Of a stretch of 64,000 bases of DNA, positions 35,774 through 44,789 are shown one piece after another. Position 1 is the first letter of the stretch, and each line of letters begins with the position of its first letter. Where the stretch lies: positions 1 through 64,000 of the forward strand of contig ONTT01000002.1 in the NCBI GenBank assembly GCA_900320865.1, given 5' to 3'. The position numbers and the translations under genes were made by a program. Source of the stretch: an uncultured Bacteroidales bacterium. GTDB taxonomy: Bacteria > Bacteroidota > Bacteroidia > Bacteroidales > Paludibacteraceae. Below the pieces are notes generated by a model. It saw only the letters and a program-made list of their open reading frames with translations, ran no database searches and was not told the origin of the DNA.

Positions 35774-35859
35774 AAACTGAAATAATCGTGCCCCTTGTGG
35801 GCTAAGAATACTGAAAACTGAAATAATCGTGCCCCTTGTGGGCTAAGAATACTGAATAC
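35771..35859 (+). repeat. 41-base direct repeat between serB and gltX
   Basis: Two identical copies (35771-35811, 35812-35852) plus a seven-base third start. Each holds ACTGAAA heptamers and TCGTGCCCC...GGGCTAAGAATAC. The serB stop codon is the first three bases. A related element lies at 16106-16131. Confidence 0.92.
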
Positions 35860-35869
35860 TAAAAGCTAT

Positions 35870-37450
35870 ATGGAAAGAAGAGTAAGAGTTCGTTTTGCAC
35901 CCAGCCCTACCGGTGCATTACACATCGGCGGTGTGAGAACCGCATTGTACAACTATCTGTTTGCTCGTCAACACGGCGGTGATATGTTACTCCGTATCGA
36001 AGATACGGACAGCACCCGTTTTGTGCCCGGAGCAGAAGAGTATATCCTCGAAGCCTTGGCTTGGTTAGGCATCGAGATCGATGAAGGTCTGCGCGCAAAA
36101 AAATCACAAATCAAAAATGACAAATTACAAATTGAGAGCGTAGGCTCTCATGGTCCCTATCGTCAGTCCGAGCGGCGCGAGATCTATCACACGTACGTGA
36201 AGCAGTTGCTGGATTCCGGTCATGCGTATATCGCCTTTGATACACCGGAAGAATTAGAAGCTAAACGCGCAGAGATCCCGAACTTCCAATACGATGCACG
36301 CACGCGCATGAGCATGCGCAACTCATTGACGATGAGCGCGGAAGAAGTAAGCGAATTGCTTGCAAAAGGCGAAAAATATGTCGTTCGCTTTAAAGTAGAG
36401 CCGAATGAGGATGTGCACGTACACGATTTAATTCGTGGAGAAGTGGTGATCAACAGCAATATTTTGGATGATAAAGTGCTGTATAAATCGGCAGACGACC
36501 TGCCTACCTATCACTTGGCCAATATCGTCGATGATCACCTGATGGAGGTTAGTCATGTTATTCGCGGTGAGGAGTGGTTACCTTCCGCTCCGCTACATGT
36601 GCTGCTCTATCGTGCCTTCGGATGGGAAGATACGATGCCTCAGTTTGCGCACTTGCCGCTGCTGCTCAAACCGGACGGTAATGGTAAACTGAGTAAACGG
36701 GATGGAGATCGTCTTGGATTCCCTGTCTTCCCTTTGGAGTTCCATAACCAGAAAGACGGTACTGTTTCGTCCGGTTACCGCGAGAGCGGTTACCTGCCCG
36801 AGGCTGTGATTAACTTCTTGGCTCTGCTGGGTTGGCACGGCAGTGGCGACAAAGAAATGTATACGATGGAGGAGTTGATACAGGACTTCTCGCTGGATCG
36901 TGTATCGAAAGCAGGAGCTAAGTTCGACTATGAGAAGGGTAAATGGTTTAACCATCAATATCTGCAATTGCGCAGTAATGAGGAGTTGGCAGAGATGTTC
37001 CTGCCTACCCTCAAAGAAAAATTAGCAATCACCAATGACCAATTACCATTTGATAAATCAATGGTAGCTACGGTGATCGGTTTGACCAAAGACCGTGTGA
37101 ACTTTGTTCCGGAACTGTGGGAACAAACCAACTTCTTCTTTGTGGCACCGACCGAGTACGACGAGAAATCGCTCAAGAAACGCTGGAAAGAGGACTCTCC
37201 GAAACATATGACGGAGTTGCTCGAAGTGCTTGAGAACGCGCCTGCATGGGACGCGGAGACCTTGGATGGTATAGTAATGCCTTGGATTGAAGCCAAAGAA
37301 TACGGTGTAGGTATCGTCATGAATGCTTTCCGTATCTGTTTGGTAGGAGCCGCTCGTGGTCCGCATATTTGGGCTATCACCGACGTACTGGGTAAAGAAG
37401 AGACACTGAAACGCGTTAAAACGGCATTAGAGAAAATCCCTAATCCCTAA
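35870..37450 (+). CDS. gltX: Glutamyl-tRNA synthetase
   Basis: Class I synthetase, 526 residues. The HIGH-type signature is [18 protein letters not shown] and the KMSKS-type signature is KLSKRDGD. Three heptamer arrays touch the gene. One at 36102-36136 inserts a polar loop ([10 protein letters not shown], residues about 79-89) before the conserved GPYRQSER. One at 37020-37054 supplies [10 protein letters not shown] (about 384-395) in the anticodon-binding part. One at 37435-37469 provides the last residues (KIPNP) and the stop. The frame is intact and all catalytic motifs are present. Confidence 0.96.
   Translation: MERRVRVRFAPSPTGALHIGGVRTALYNYLFARQHGGDMLLRIEDTDSTRFVPGAEEYILEALAWLGIEIDEGLRAKKSQIKNDKLQIESVGSHGPYRQSERREIYHTYVKQLLDSGHAYIAFDTPEELEAKRAEIPNFQYDARTRMSMRNSLTMSAEEVSELLAKGEKYVVRFKVEPNEDVHVHDLIRGEVVINSNILDDKVLYKSADDLPTYHLANIVDDHLMEVSHVIRGEEWLPSAPLHVLLYRAFGWEDTMPQFAHLPLLLKPDGNGKLSKRDGDRLGFPVFPLEFHNQKDGTVSSGYRESGYLPEAVINFLALLGWHGSGDKEMYTMEELIQDFSLDRVSKAGAKFDYEKGKWFNHQYLQLRSNEELAEMFLPTLKEKLAITNDQLPFDKSMVATVIGLTKDRVNFVPELWEQTNFFFVAPTEYDEKSLKKRWKEDSPKHMTELLEVLENAPAWDAETLDGIVMPWIEAKEYGVGIVMNAFRICLVGAARGPHIWAITDVLGKEETLKRVKTALEKIPNP
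36102..36136 (+). repeat. Five-unit heptamer array in gltX, first
   Basis: AATCACA, AATCAAA, AATGACA, AATTACA, AATTGAG: 35 bases, in frame. Confidence 0.82.
37020..37054 (+). repeat. Five-unit heptamer array in gltX, second
   Basis: AATTAGC, AATCACC, AATGACC, AATTACC, ATTTGAT: 35 bases, in frame. Confidence 0.72.
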
Positions 37451-37469
37451 TCCCTAATTCCTAATCCCT
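37435..37469 (+). repeat. Five-unit heptamer array at the gltX stop
   Basis: AATCCCT three times, AATTCCT, AATCCCT: 35 bases, followed by one decayed unit (TACCCCT). Contains the gltX stop codon and fills most of the spacer to recQ. Confidence 0.85.
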
Positions 37470-37482
37470 TACCCCTAAACGA

Positions 37483-39201
37483 ATGACTCCTCGCGAAGCG
37501 CTACATACGTATTTCGGCTATGATGATTTCCGTCCGTTACAGGCGGAGATCATCGAGTCGGTATTGGCCGGAAGAGATACGCTGGCTCTGATGCCTACGG
37601 GCGGAGGAAAGAGTATCTGTTTCCAAGTACCTACCCTGGTGATAGGTCAGGAAAATCCGGAGAAGCGCTTATGTCTGGTCATCACGCCTTTGATCGCCTT
37701 GATGCGCGATCAGGTAGCTAACCTGCAGGCACGCGGTATTCAGGCAGAGGCAGTCTATACGGGAATGAGTTGGGATAGACAGCGTGCGGCCTTGGATAAC
37801 TGTCTGTACGGTCCCTATCATTTCTTATATTGTTCTCCCGAGCGTTTGGAGAGCGAGGAGTTTCGCAAACGGCTTAAGGACCTGCCGATAGGCCTGATCG
37901 CGGTGGATGAGGCACATTGTATCTCGCAGTGGGGCTATGATTTTCGTCCGTCGTATCTGAATATTGCGGCTGTACGGGCTATCCTTCCGGACGTACCGGT
38001 CTTGGCTTTAACGGCTACAGCCACCCCGGAGACGATAGACGATATACAGGCTAAGTTGGGTTTCAAGGAGCGTAATGTACTGCGTAAATCCTTCCATCGG
38101 GAGAACCTGACGTACGTAGTACGTCGTACGGATAAGAAAGCCGAACAAGTAGCCCATATCTTATCGAAAGTACCCGGCAGTGCGATCGTCTACGTGCGCA
38201 ATAGAAAGCATGCGCAGGAACTCGCCCAATGGATAAATCAAAAATTTGAAATCACAAATCAAAAATATTGCGATTTCTATCATGCGGGGTTGACGACCAA
38301 GGAGCGGAATGAACGGCAGCAGGCCTGGACGGAAGGCAAGACACGGGTTATTGTCGCTACGAATGCCTTTGGCATGGGTATTGATAAACCGGACGTACGG
38401 GTCGTGATTCATTATGATTTACCGAGCCATTTAGAGAGTTATTACCAGGAAGCCGGCCGTGCAGGTCGTGATGGTCTGACGGCTTATGCGGTGTTGCTCT
38501 ATAATGAAGCGGAAGATAAGGCGAAACTGAAGAAGCGCGCGGTAGATACCTTCCCGCCGAAGGAGTTTGTGGAGCAGGTGTATCATAAGACGATGGATTT
38601 TCTGCAAGTAGGTGCAGGCAGCGGCTACGGACATCGTTTTACGCTCCATATGGACCAACTATGCCATGTGATGAAACTGCCTGTTATTCAGACCTACTCT
38701 GCCCTGCATATACTGACGAATGCCGGTTATATTCATTTTGAAGAGGAGCACGAGACTCAACCGCGTGTTCAGATTTTGGTGCCCCGCTATCAGTTAGGCG
38801 ACTATAACCTATCCTTTGAGCAAGCAGAGCTGATGGATAAGTTAATGCGCTCGTATTCGGGTATTTATACGGATCTTCAGTATGTGCATGAAGCGGACCA
38901 ATATCACGATTTATTGGTTTCCTTGGCGCAGAGAGGTATTATTACCTATATTCCGCGGTCGATTGGTTGCAGTTTAGAAATGACAAACGAGCGACAGGAA
39001 GAGATTTTCCTATCGCCCGCTATCTTCGAGACGCGTCAAGCGCGATTTATCAGCAAACTGCAGGCTATGCTTGAGTACGCGGACCAAAGCCAGTTCTGCC
39101 GCGAGCAAGTCTTATTGGCTTACTTCGGAGAAACCGATGCTGTCGCCTGCGGTCATTGTGACGTCTGCAGGGAGTTGGCCCACCGTATCTTCGCTGAGTG
39201 A
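37483..39201 (+). CDS. recQ: ATP-dependent DNA helicase RecQ
   Basis: A 572-residue superfamily 2 helicase: LMPTGGGKSICFQVP (Walker A), VDEAHCISQWGYDFRPSY (DEAH and aromatic loop), LTATATPETI, GMGIDKPDVRVV and QEAGRAGRDG. It ends shortly after the zinc-binding cysteines (CREQVLLAYFGE, CGHCDVC), so there is no HRDC domain. Residues about 252-263 (NQKFEITNQKY) derive from a heptamer array just before the conserved FYHAGL. The last 90 bases overlap the convergent AsmA-like gene. Confidence 0.95.
   Translation: MTPREALHTYFGYDDFRPLQAEIIESVLAGRDTLALMPTGGGKSICFQVPTLVIGQENPEKRLCLVITPLIALMRDQVANLQARGIQAEAVYTGMSWDRQRAALDNCLYGPYHFLYCSPERLESEEFRKRLKDLPIGLIAVDEAHCISQWGYDFRPSYLNIAAVRAILPDVPVLALTATATPETIDDIQAKLGFKERNVLRKSFHRENLTYVVRRTDKKAEQVAHILSKVPGSAIVYVRNRKHAQELAQWINQKFEITNQKYCDFYHAGLTTKERNERQQAWTEGKTRVIVATNAFGMGIDKPDVRVVIHYDLPSHLESYYQEAGRAGRDGLTAYAVLLYNEAEDKAKLKKRAVDTFPPKEFVEQVYHKTMDFLQVGAGSGYGHRFTLHMDQLCHVMKLPVIQTYSALHILTNAGYIHFEEEHETQPRVQILVPRYQLGDYNLSFEQAELMDKLMRSYSGIYTDLQYVHEADQYHDLLVSLAQRGIITYIPRSIGCSLEMTNERQEEIFLSPAIFETRQARFISKLQAMLEYADQSQFCREQVLLAYFGETDAVACGHCDVCRELAHRIFAE
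38236..38270 (+). repeat. Five-unit heptamer array inside recQ
   Basis: AATCAAA, AATTTGA, AATCACA, AATCAAA, AATATTG: 35 bases, in frame between two conserved helicase segments. Confidence 0.8.
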
Positions 39202-40938
39202 TACGCTGTCTTCCTCTAACAGTTCTTTCATTTGCTCCAGTTCTTCTGCGCTGAGTGATTTATTGCGATCGTTGATACCCATCAGCGGTCCAAAGAACAC
39301 TTTGAGTAGCGCACGACTGATGACTTTACGAAGACTAAACTTCGGGTTATTGGCATCGCCACTCACCGGTACATCCACGATAATCATGTTTTGCGCAGAA
39401 GTAAGGGCTTTGAATCCTGTGCGCACAGGTATATTCTTATACGGGGCTTTGCTTCGACGCTCCTTCTTACCGATTTCCGGATGGTCGATTTCAATGCGGT
39501 TATTGCCGCTTATCTTACCGTCCGTCACTTCCATATGGCTATCGAGCAACAGTACACCGCTTTCAATCGGATAGCCTGTATAATTACGGCAAAGGGCATC
39601 AAAGTCCTCCAAGTGTACGCCGCGTAACTGCAGATCCAAACGGGAGTTATATTTCTGCAGGTCCGTAGCACCCGTGAAATCGGCTTTGAGTTGTGCATCG
39701 GAAGAGAGTGTCGCATTGATTTTCAGGCTGTTACGGCCCTTATTGGCTACGTTGTTACCCTCGACGTGCAGCGTCTTGATGGCATATTTCCAGTTATTGG
39801 ACATCGAGTAATCGCGATATTCGAGATCGTGTCCGTCTATCTTCACTTTCTTAGCCATCCAGGTAAGCGGCTTGCTATCATTCGACGACGTTTCGATGCG
39901 CGAAACAACTGAATCCTGATCACTGACTTCTGAATTCTCCTTCAATAGACGGCTCAGCGTATTCCACTCCTCGTGTACCTCGTATTGACCGGTGATACCC
40001 GTGATGGATAAGGTATCGAGGATGAAGGTGTTGGTCAGCAGGTCACCCTTATTGATGACCAGGCGCAACTCGTCCATCGCTGCTACTTCATCACGATGGG
40101 AGTCGCGTATATCGAGTCCCGTCATAGCGAGGTGTCCGTTGAGTTGGATGTTCATGATGTTCTCGAGACTGCCATCCACATGCAGCGAGCCATTGATATG
40201 GGCTCCTAAACCGGTGATATTCAGATAGTCTTGCACGAGCGGCAGGGCTACATCGGCATGTACATCGTAGAGCTTGAGTCGCACCGCATAGCGGTTAGCC
40301 TGCATGCGATAGCCGGCTGCAATACCTACCCGTCCGCCTGTAGGAAGACCAAATTCCAGACCCGCATTCGTTTGGGTGTTATCGAAATAGAGACCCGGTA
40401 CACGAAGCGAGATATCCTCCAGTTTCCATTGTTTATTGCTCATTACATCACGATAGCGGAACGTGCTGTTGTTGATACGGATATCATTGAGACGTACGAC
40501 CCAGTTACTGGGCGTTGTATCTACGGGCACGGTGTCCGGTTTGGAAAAGCGCGTGATGATATCCGAGAAATTCAGTTTATCATTACTTTTGAGCACTTGT
40601 CCATCAAACCCATCGAGGTGGATAGCGCGGATATTCACGCGCTTGGCGAGCAGTTGCGGATAAGCAATCCTGACGTAGAGACGATCGAAGGAGACGAAGT
40701 TGGTCTCTCCATTCTGTTCCTTACACTCGAAGCCTTTGATGGTCACTCCGCCCCAGAAGGGATTGATGACCACGAGGTCTGCATGCAGTTGTCGGCCGAG
40801 GATTTGTTCGCCTTTGTTATTGATCACATGTTTCGCGACCGGAGAGGCGATAGCAAGTATCAATGCAAAGAGGAGCACTATTGCTAGCGCTCCCCATCCA
40901 CAACCTTTCAAAATTTTGATGATTGTTTCTTTTTCCAT
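39112..40938 (-). CDS. AsmA/DUF748-like membrane-anchored protein
   Basis: A 608-residue protein with one N-terminal membrane helix (about 14-35: GWGALAIVLLFALILAI), then a long beta-rich region of AsmA/TamB type (GRQLHADLVVINPFWGGVTIKGF, LDLQLRGVHLEDFDALC). Such proteins are thought to carry phospholipids between the membranes. The acidic C-terminus (about 575-608) is encoded opposite the zinc region of recQ. Residues about 333-344 lie over a heptamer array (39907-39941). Its ATG overlaps the tsf stop by one base, placing it in the ribosomal-protein operon. Confidence 0.75.
   Translation of the reverse strand: MEKETIIKILKGCGWGALAIVLLFALILAIASPVAKHVINNKGEQILGRQLHADLVVINPFWGGVTIKGFECKEQNGETNFVSFDRLYVRIAYPQLLAKRVNIRAIHLDGFDGQVLKSNDKLNFSDIITRFSKPDTVPVDTTPSNWVVRLNDIRINNSTFRYRDVMSNKQWKLEDISLRVPGLYFDNTQTNAGLEFGLPTGGRVGIAAGYRMQANRYAVRLKLYDVHADVALPLVQDYLNITGLGAHINGSLHVDGSLENIMNIQLNGHLAMTGLDIRDSHRDEVAAMDELRLVINKGDLLTNTFILDTLSITGITGQYEVHEEWNTLSRLLKENSEVSDQDSVVSRIETSSNDSKPLTWMAKKVKIDGHDLEYRDYSMSNNWKYAIKTLHVEGNNVANKGRNSLKINATLSSDAQLKADFTGATDLQKYNSRLDLQLRGVHLEDFDALCRNYTGYPIESGVLLLDSHMEVTDGKISGNNRIEIDHPEIGKKERRSKAPYKNIPVRTGFKALTSAQNMIIVDVPVSGDANNPKFSLRKVISRALLKVFFGPLMGINDRNKSLSAEELEQMKELLEEDSVSLSEDTVGQLPADVTMTAGDSIGFSEVSQ
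39907..39941 (-). repeat. Five-unit heptamer array inside the AsmA-like gene
   Basis: Plus-strand units AACTGAA, TCCTGAT, CACTGAC, TTCTGAA, TTCTCCT share CTGA in the same phase: 35 bases, in frame. Confidence 0.6.
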
Positions 40939-41930
40939 TATTCAGCGGATAATGTGATACGGCGGAAATCAAGGATTTGCACGCCTTTTGCTTTGAGGAC
41001 ATCCTTCACGAGCTCTTTGCTCTCGCTCATGATATAAGCCTGCTCAACGAGTGTGCTCTCTTTCAAGAACTTATTCAGACGACCTTGAGCGATCATCTCA
41101 ATTTTCTTAGCCTGTGCAGCGAGGTTAGCCTCTGCCTCTACAGGTACTTTAGCACGGATGTCGCGAGCTACTTGAGCCTGCTCCTCTGTCAACCAACCCT
41201 TGGTGGTGTTGGAAGCGATGTGGTCATCGCTATCGCAGTGAGCGGGGTTCAAACCAGCTTTACGGAGTGCGTTCTCAACAGCTTTGTTGATCTCGTCTTG
41301 TTTGGTTTTTTCGATAGCTACCTCGAGCTCATGCTTCTTAACGTCCTCAGCTACGTGATCAGCGTCCAAAGCGATCGGGCTCATAGCAGCTACTTGCATA
41401 GAGATACCGTGAACGGTCTCGAGGTCAGCACCAGCCTCTGCAGCAACGAGCGAACTCAGTTTGTTACCAAGGTGGTTGTAAGCGTCTACTACGGGAGCCT
41501 CGAGGCAAGCGTAGTCAGCGAGCTCCATCTTCTCACCCGTAACGCCGGAGCGCTCGGTGATGATCTCAGCTACGGTGAAGTTACCGATCTTGAGGTTCTT
41601 GAGCTCCTCCTGGGTGCGTACTTTGTTATCCAAAGCAGCGTCGAGGATGAGTTTAACCATGCCTACGAAGTCCTCATTCTTAGCTACGAAGTCGGTCTCG
41701 CACTTCACGCCAACGATAGCGCCGAAGTTGTCTTTTACTTTAGCGAGCACGCAACCCTCCGAAGCCTCGCGGTCACTACGTTTTGCTGCGATGGCCTGTC
41801 CACGCTTGCGGAGCAAGTCCTTCGCAACCTCGAAATCGCCGTTTGCCTCTTCGAGAGCCTTCTTTACGTCCATCATACCTGCGCCGGTAATATCGCGCAG
41901 TTTTTTGATATCAGCTAATGAAACTGCCAT
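40938..41930 (-). CDS. tsf: Elongation factor Ts
   Basis: A 330-residue guanine nucleotide exchange factor for EF-Tu. The N-terminal UBA-like domain ends in [22 protein letters not shown], and the core carries the [10 protein letters not shown] segment that contacts EF-Tu. It is longer than the E. coli protein, as usual in Bacteroidota. Two bases after the rpsB stop. Confidence 0.97.
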   Translation of the reverse strand: MAVSLADIKKLRDITGAGMMDVKKALEEANGDFEVAKDLLRKRGQAIAAKRSDREASEGCVLAKVKDNFGAIVGVKCETDFVAKNEDFVGMVKLILDAALDNKVRTQEELKNLKIGNFTVAEIITERSGVTGEKMELADYACLEAPVVDAYNHLGNKLSSLVAAEAGADLETVHGISMQVAAMSPIALDADHVAEDVKKHELEVAIEKTKQDEINKAVENALRKAGLNPAHCDSDDHIASNTTKGWLTEEQAQVARDIRAKVPVEAEANLAAQAKKIEMIAQGRLNKFLKESTLVEQAYIMSESKELVKDVLKAKGVQILDFRRITLSAE

Positions 41931-41932
41931 AA

Positions 41933-42772
41933 TTATGCCTCCTCTTCTTTAGCTTCTTCCTTAGCCTCTGCTACTTTCTCAGCCTCTGCTTTCGGAGCAG
42001 CTTTGCGGATACGTTGGCGACGCTCTTTCGTAGCCGGAGCCTCTGCATTAGCCTGAGCCTCTGCTGCTTCCTCGTCAGCCTTCTCTACCTTACGCTCCTC
42101 GAGACCCTCTTTGATAGCCTCGCAAACAGCACCGAGGATTACGTCGATAGCCTTGGTAGCATCGTCGTTAGCGGGGATTACGAAGTCGATATTGTTCGGA
42201 TTTGAGTTGGTATCTACAATAGCGAAAACAGGGATACCGAGACGGTTAGCCTCTGCTACAGCAATCTTCTCTTTGATCACGTCAACAACGAACACAGCGC
42301 TCGGGAGACGAGTCATGTCTGCGATAGAACCAAGGTTCTTCTCCAGCTTCTCGCGCTGACGGCTGATTTGCAGTTTCTCACGCTTGGACATATTATCCAT
42401 CGTGCCATCAGTAGCCATCTTATCGATCTGGCTCATTTTCTTAACCGCCTTACGGATGGTCGGGAAGTTGGTGAGCATACCACCAGCCCAACGCTCGGTG
42501 ATGTACGGCATGCCTACTTCCTGAGCACGAGCAGCTACGACTTCCTGAGCCTGCTTTTTCGTACCAACGAAGAGAATCTTACGGCCGCTACGAGCCAAGT
42601 TTTTCAATGCCTCTGCTGCCTCTTCTACTTTGATAGCAGTCTTGTTGAGGTCAATGATGTGAATACCGTTACGCTCCATGTAGATGTACGGAGCCATTGC
42701 CGGATTCCATTTACGTTTGAGGTGGCCAAAGTGTGCACCAGCCTCGAGAAGTTGATCAAAATTTGTTCTCAT
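41933..42772 (-). CDS. rpsB: 30S ribosomal protein S2
   Basis: A 279-residue S2 with the family start [20 protein letters not shown] and the [10 protein letters not shown] and [17 protein letters not shown] segments. An Ala/Glu/Lys-rich tail of about 50 residues extends past the usual end. The leader before it can form a three-way-junction fold, and the bases next to the ATG are a heptamer array. Confidence 0.97.
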   Translation of the reverse strand: MRTNFDQLLEAGAHFGHLKRKWNPAMAPYIYMERNGIHIIDLNKTAIKVEEAAEALKNLARSGRKILFVGTKKQAQEVVAARAQEVGMPYITERWAGGMLTNFPTIRKAVKKMSQIDKMATDGTMDNMSKREKLQISRQREKLEKNLGSIADMTRLPSAVFVVDVIKEKIAVAEANRLGIPVFAIVDTNSNPNNIDFVIPANDDATKAIDVILGAVCEAIKEGLEERKVEKADEEAAEAQANAEAPATKERRQRIRKAAPKAEAEKVAEAKEEAKEEEA

Positions 42773-42774
42773 TT

Positions 42775-42809
42775 TGAATTTAATGAATAATGATTAATGA
42801 TTAATGATT
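42775..42809 (-). repeat. Five-unit heptamer array before rpsB
   Basis: On the minus strand units close to AATCATT and ATTCATT, 35 bases, ending two bases before the rpsB start codon. Confidence 0.7.
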
Positions 42810-42823
42810 ATTTATCCGTTTAT

Positions 42824-42937
42824 CTTTGTTCCAATGCGCACGCGTGTACGTTCATTATTAACACGCGCATAATGGGTATCCATTATTCATTGAACAAAGA
42901 CAACTGCGGAGTAATTCGTAAAGAAGTCTCCGCAGTT
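42824..42937 (-). promoter_or_regulatory. Candidate S2 (rpsB) mRNA leader structure
   Basis: On the minus strand a 10-pair hairpin AACTGCGGAG / CTCCGCAGTT (42902-42937) is followed by a three-way junction. The closing stem is CTTTGTTCAATG with CATTGGAACAAAG (42888-42899, 42824-42836). The two arms are ATAATGG / CCATTAT (42869-42886) and GCGCGTGT / ACACGCGTGCGC (42836-42868). Ribosomal protein leaders of this kind often bind their own product; S2 control of rpsB-tsf is known in E. coli. The role here is inferred. Confidence 0.6.
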
Positions 42938-42954
42938 TGGATTTGTTCCAAGTA

Positions 42955-43341
42955 TTAACGTTTACTGAACTGGAAGTGCTTACGAGCCTTCGGCTGACCC
43001 GGTTTCTTACGCTCAACCTCACGAGCGTCACGAGTCATGAAGCCTTCAGCCTTCAGAGCAACTTTGTCTTCCGGATTGATTTTCACCAAAGCGCGAGCGA
43101 TAGCAAGACGAAGTGCCTCTGCCTGGCCTTTGAAACCACCGCCATCAAGGGTAACCTTGATATCGTATTTCTCAGCTACGCCGAGCTTGTTCAGCGGCTG
43201 GAGCACGATATAGCGCAGGATAGAAGACGGGAAATATGTCTCGATGTCGCGACCGTTAATCACGATCTTGCCGGCACCTTCATTAACGTAAACGCGGGCT
43301 ACTGCCTCTTTACGACGACCTAATGCATTAACTGTTTCCAT
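42955..43341 (-). CDS. rpsI: 30S ribosomal protein S9
   Basis: A 128-residue S9: NALGRRKEAVARVYVNEGAG at the start, GGGFKGQAEALRLAIARAL in the middle and the basic tail GQPKARKHFQFSKR whose last residues reach the P-site tRNA. Nine bases after rplM. Confidence 0.98.
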   Translation of the reverse strand: METVNALGRRKEAVARVYVNEGAGKIVINGRDIETYFPSSILRYIVLQPLNKLGVAEKYDIKVTLDGGGFKGQAEALRLAIARALVKINPEDKVALKAEGFMTRDAREVERKKPGQPKARKHFQFSKR

Positions 43342-43350
43342 GTGCTTCTA

Positions 43351-43806
43351 TTATTTGAGGGTGTTAATATCAATTGCTTTCGGTTGCTGTGCCTGCATGT
43401 TGTGCTCTGCACCTGCAAAAATGTACAGGTTGGTGATTTGACGAGCACCGAGACGATTTTTCGGCAGCATACCTTTTACTACTTTGCGAACGAGCTTGTC
43501 AGCGCCTTTTGCTTTGAGGTCTGCCGGAGTATACTCACGTTGACCACCCGGGAAACCGGTGTAGCGTACATAAACGCGATCGTTCCACTTGTTACCTGTC
43601 AGCTGAACTTTGTCAGCATTGATGATGATTACGTTGTCACCACAGTCCACGTTCGGAGTGTAGGACGGTTTGTACTTACCACGCAGCAGTTTAGCTACTT
43701 TGGTGCACATACGGCCGAGAATCTGGCCTTCAGCGTCTACAACGACCCACTCTTTCTTAGCGGTCTCTTTGTTGACAGACACTGTCTTGTACGAATTGTA
43801 TTCCAT
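43351..43806 (-). CDS. rplM: 50S ribosomal protein L13
   Basis: A 151-residue L13 with WVVVDAEGQILGRMCTKVAK, KVQLTGNKWNDRVYVRYTG and VVKGMLPKNRLGARQ. First gene of the rplM-rpsI-rpsB-tsf-asmA-like unit, behind a long leader and a clear promoter. Confidence 0.98.
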   Translation of the reverse strand: MEYNSYKTVSVNKETAKKEWVVVDAEGQILGRMCTKVAKLLRGKYKPSYTPNVDCGDNVIIINADKVQLTGNKWNDRVYVRYTGFPGGQREYTPADLKAKGADKLVRKVVKGMLPKNRLGARQITNLYIFAGAEHNMQAQQPKAIDINTLK

Positions 43807-43988
43807 TAATTTGTTAGTTTTAGGCCGAGCCGACAGACATCCTTTATGACTCTCGTTTTACGGGCATTGTTTTCCGGTTTGTTTAGCGGATTTCCCTACG
43901 CTATCCACTGCCCAGCTCGACGATTTATAAATAGGTTTTTACGCGCCTTTCCGCACGTGCATTACACACGTTCACGCGAAAAAGCCTG
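43807..43988 (-). promoter_or_regulatory. Long structured leader of rplM
   Basis: About 180 bases between promoter and rplM. On the minus strand ACGTG/CACGT makes a hairpin near the 5' end. Further on, GAGC/GCTC, GGGCA/TGCCC and TAGCG/CGCTA can nest around 43812-43920. L13 represses its own mRNA in E. coli, so an autoregulatory site is plausible. Confidence 0.5.
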
Positions 43989-44020
43989 CAAAATTACTAC
44001 TTTTTTTTGACATGACCAAA
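43989..44020 (-). promoter_or_regulatory. Promoter of the rplM operon
   Basis: Minus strand TTTGGTCA and TAATTTTG, 20 bases apart. Confidence 0.78.
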
Positions 44021-44145
44021 TTTTTTTGCATTTTTTTGAAATTTTCTATCAATTTTTAGGGATTTAGGAGACGCCAAAGAGAGCCAATGGTATTCTGACG
44101 GAGTAGAAACTTCATATGATTATTGCAAGATGATTCCAATTATAA
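44021..44145. other. Spacer without recognised features
   Basis: AT-rich sequence between the divergent rplM and methionine sulfoxide reductase promoters; I see no gene in it. The 11-base array follows. Confidence 0.5.
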
Positions 44146-44200
44146 CCTACTAATCACCTACTAATAACCTACTAATCACCTACTAATCACCTACTAATTG
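44146..44200 (+). repeat. Five-unit 11-base array
   Basis: CCTACTAATCA, CCTACTAATAA, CCTACTAATCA twice, CCTACTAATTG: exactly five units, 55 bases. Shares the TAATCACC core with the array at 7815-7869. Confidence 0.93.
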
Positions 44201-44275
44201 TATACTAGAATACTTATATTTAAGAACAAAGAGATGCAAACCAAAAAATGACATACGCAAAAAATCACACCAAAA

Positions 44276-44307
44276 TTTGCATATATGCAATAATTTTTGT
44301 ACTTTTG
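44276..44307 (+). promoter_or_regulatory. Promoter of the methionine sulfoxide reductase unit
   Basis: TTTGCATA and TACTTTTG, 20 bases apart; start point about ten bases before the ATG at 44324. Confidence 0.8.
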
Positions 44308-44323
44308 CACGATTTTTGATGAT

Positions 44324-44788
44324 ATGGAAACGAAACGTGAGACATATGAGGCGTTGATGCCACAGATAGAGGCGCTGGTAAACGGAGAAACCGACAGCAT
44401 CGCAAACATGGCGAATGTAGCGGCTGTGCTGCATGCAGCGTTCGGATTCTGGTGGACAGGGTTCTATCGGGTTACAGGTGAGGGGTTACAGGAGTTGGTT
44501 TTAGGGCCTTTTCAAGGGCCGATGGCATGTACGAGGATTCCATACGGGAAAGGGGTGTGCGGAACAGCATGGCAACGGGGCGAGACCGTAATTGTGCCTG
44601 ACGTTCATGCGTTTGCAGGACATATCGCTTGTTCATCGGAGTCGAAGAGCGAGATTGTAGTGCCGATATGGCAAGACGGAGAGGTGATCGCGGTGCTGGA
44701 CATCGATAGCAAAGACTATAACACCTTCGACGAGACCGATAAGATTTATTTGGAACAAATAGCGAAAATAATTAGTAAAACGAGATAA
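44324..44788 (+). CDS. msrC: Free methionine-(R)-sulfoxide reductase (GAF domain)
   Basis: A 154-residue GAF-fold enzyme reducing free methionine-R-sulfoxide. The three redox cysteines Cys69, Cys79 and Cys103 (MACTRIPYGKGVCGTAW, GHIACSSES) have the same spacing as those of E. coli fRMsr (84, 94, 118). The start at 44324 follows the promoter. A loop near residues 49-60 overlaps a repeat-like stretch (44469-44503) that can be read as five degenerate heptamers. A DUF4476 gene follows after one base. Confidence 0.94.
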   Translation: METKRETYEALMPQIEALVNGETDSIANMANVAAVLHAAFGFWWTGFYRVTGEGLQELVLGPFQGPMACTRIPYGKGVCGTAWQRGETVIVPDVHAFAGHIACSSESKSEIVVPIWQDGEVIAVLDIDSKDYNTFDETDKIYLEQIAKIISKTR

Positions 44789-44789
44789 A

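Noticed and set aside
37435..37476. Telomere-like CCCTAAT repeat
   Set aside because: Seven-base period and five units match the other heptamer arrays here; there is no sign of a chromosome end.
42902..42937. Intrinsic terminator after rpsI
   Set aside because: The hairpin is strong but no T run follows in the transcribed direction, so it is better seen as part of the rpsB leader.
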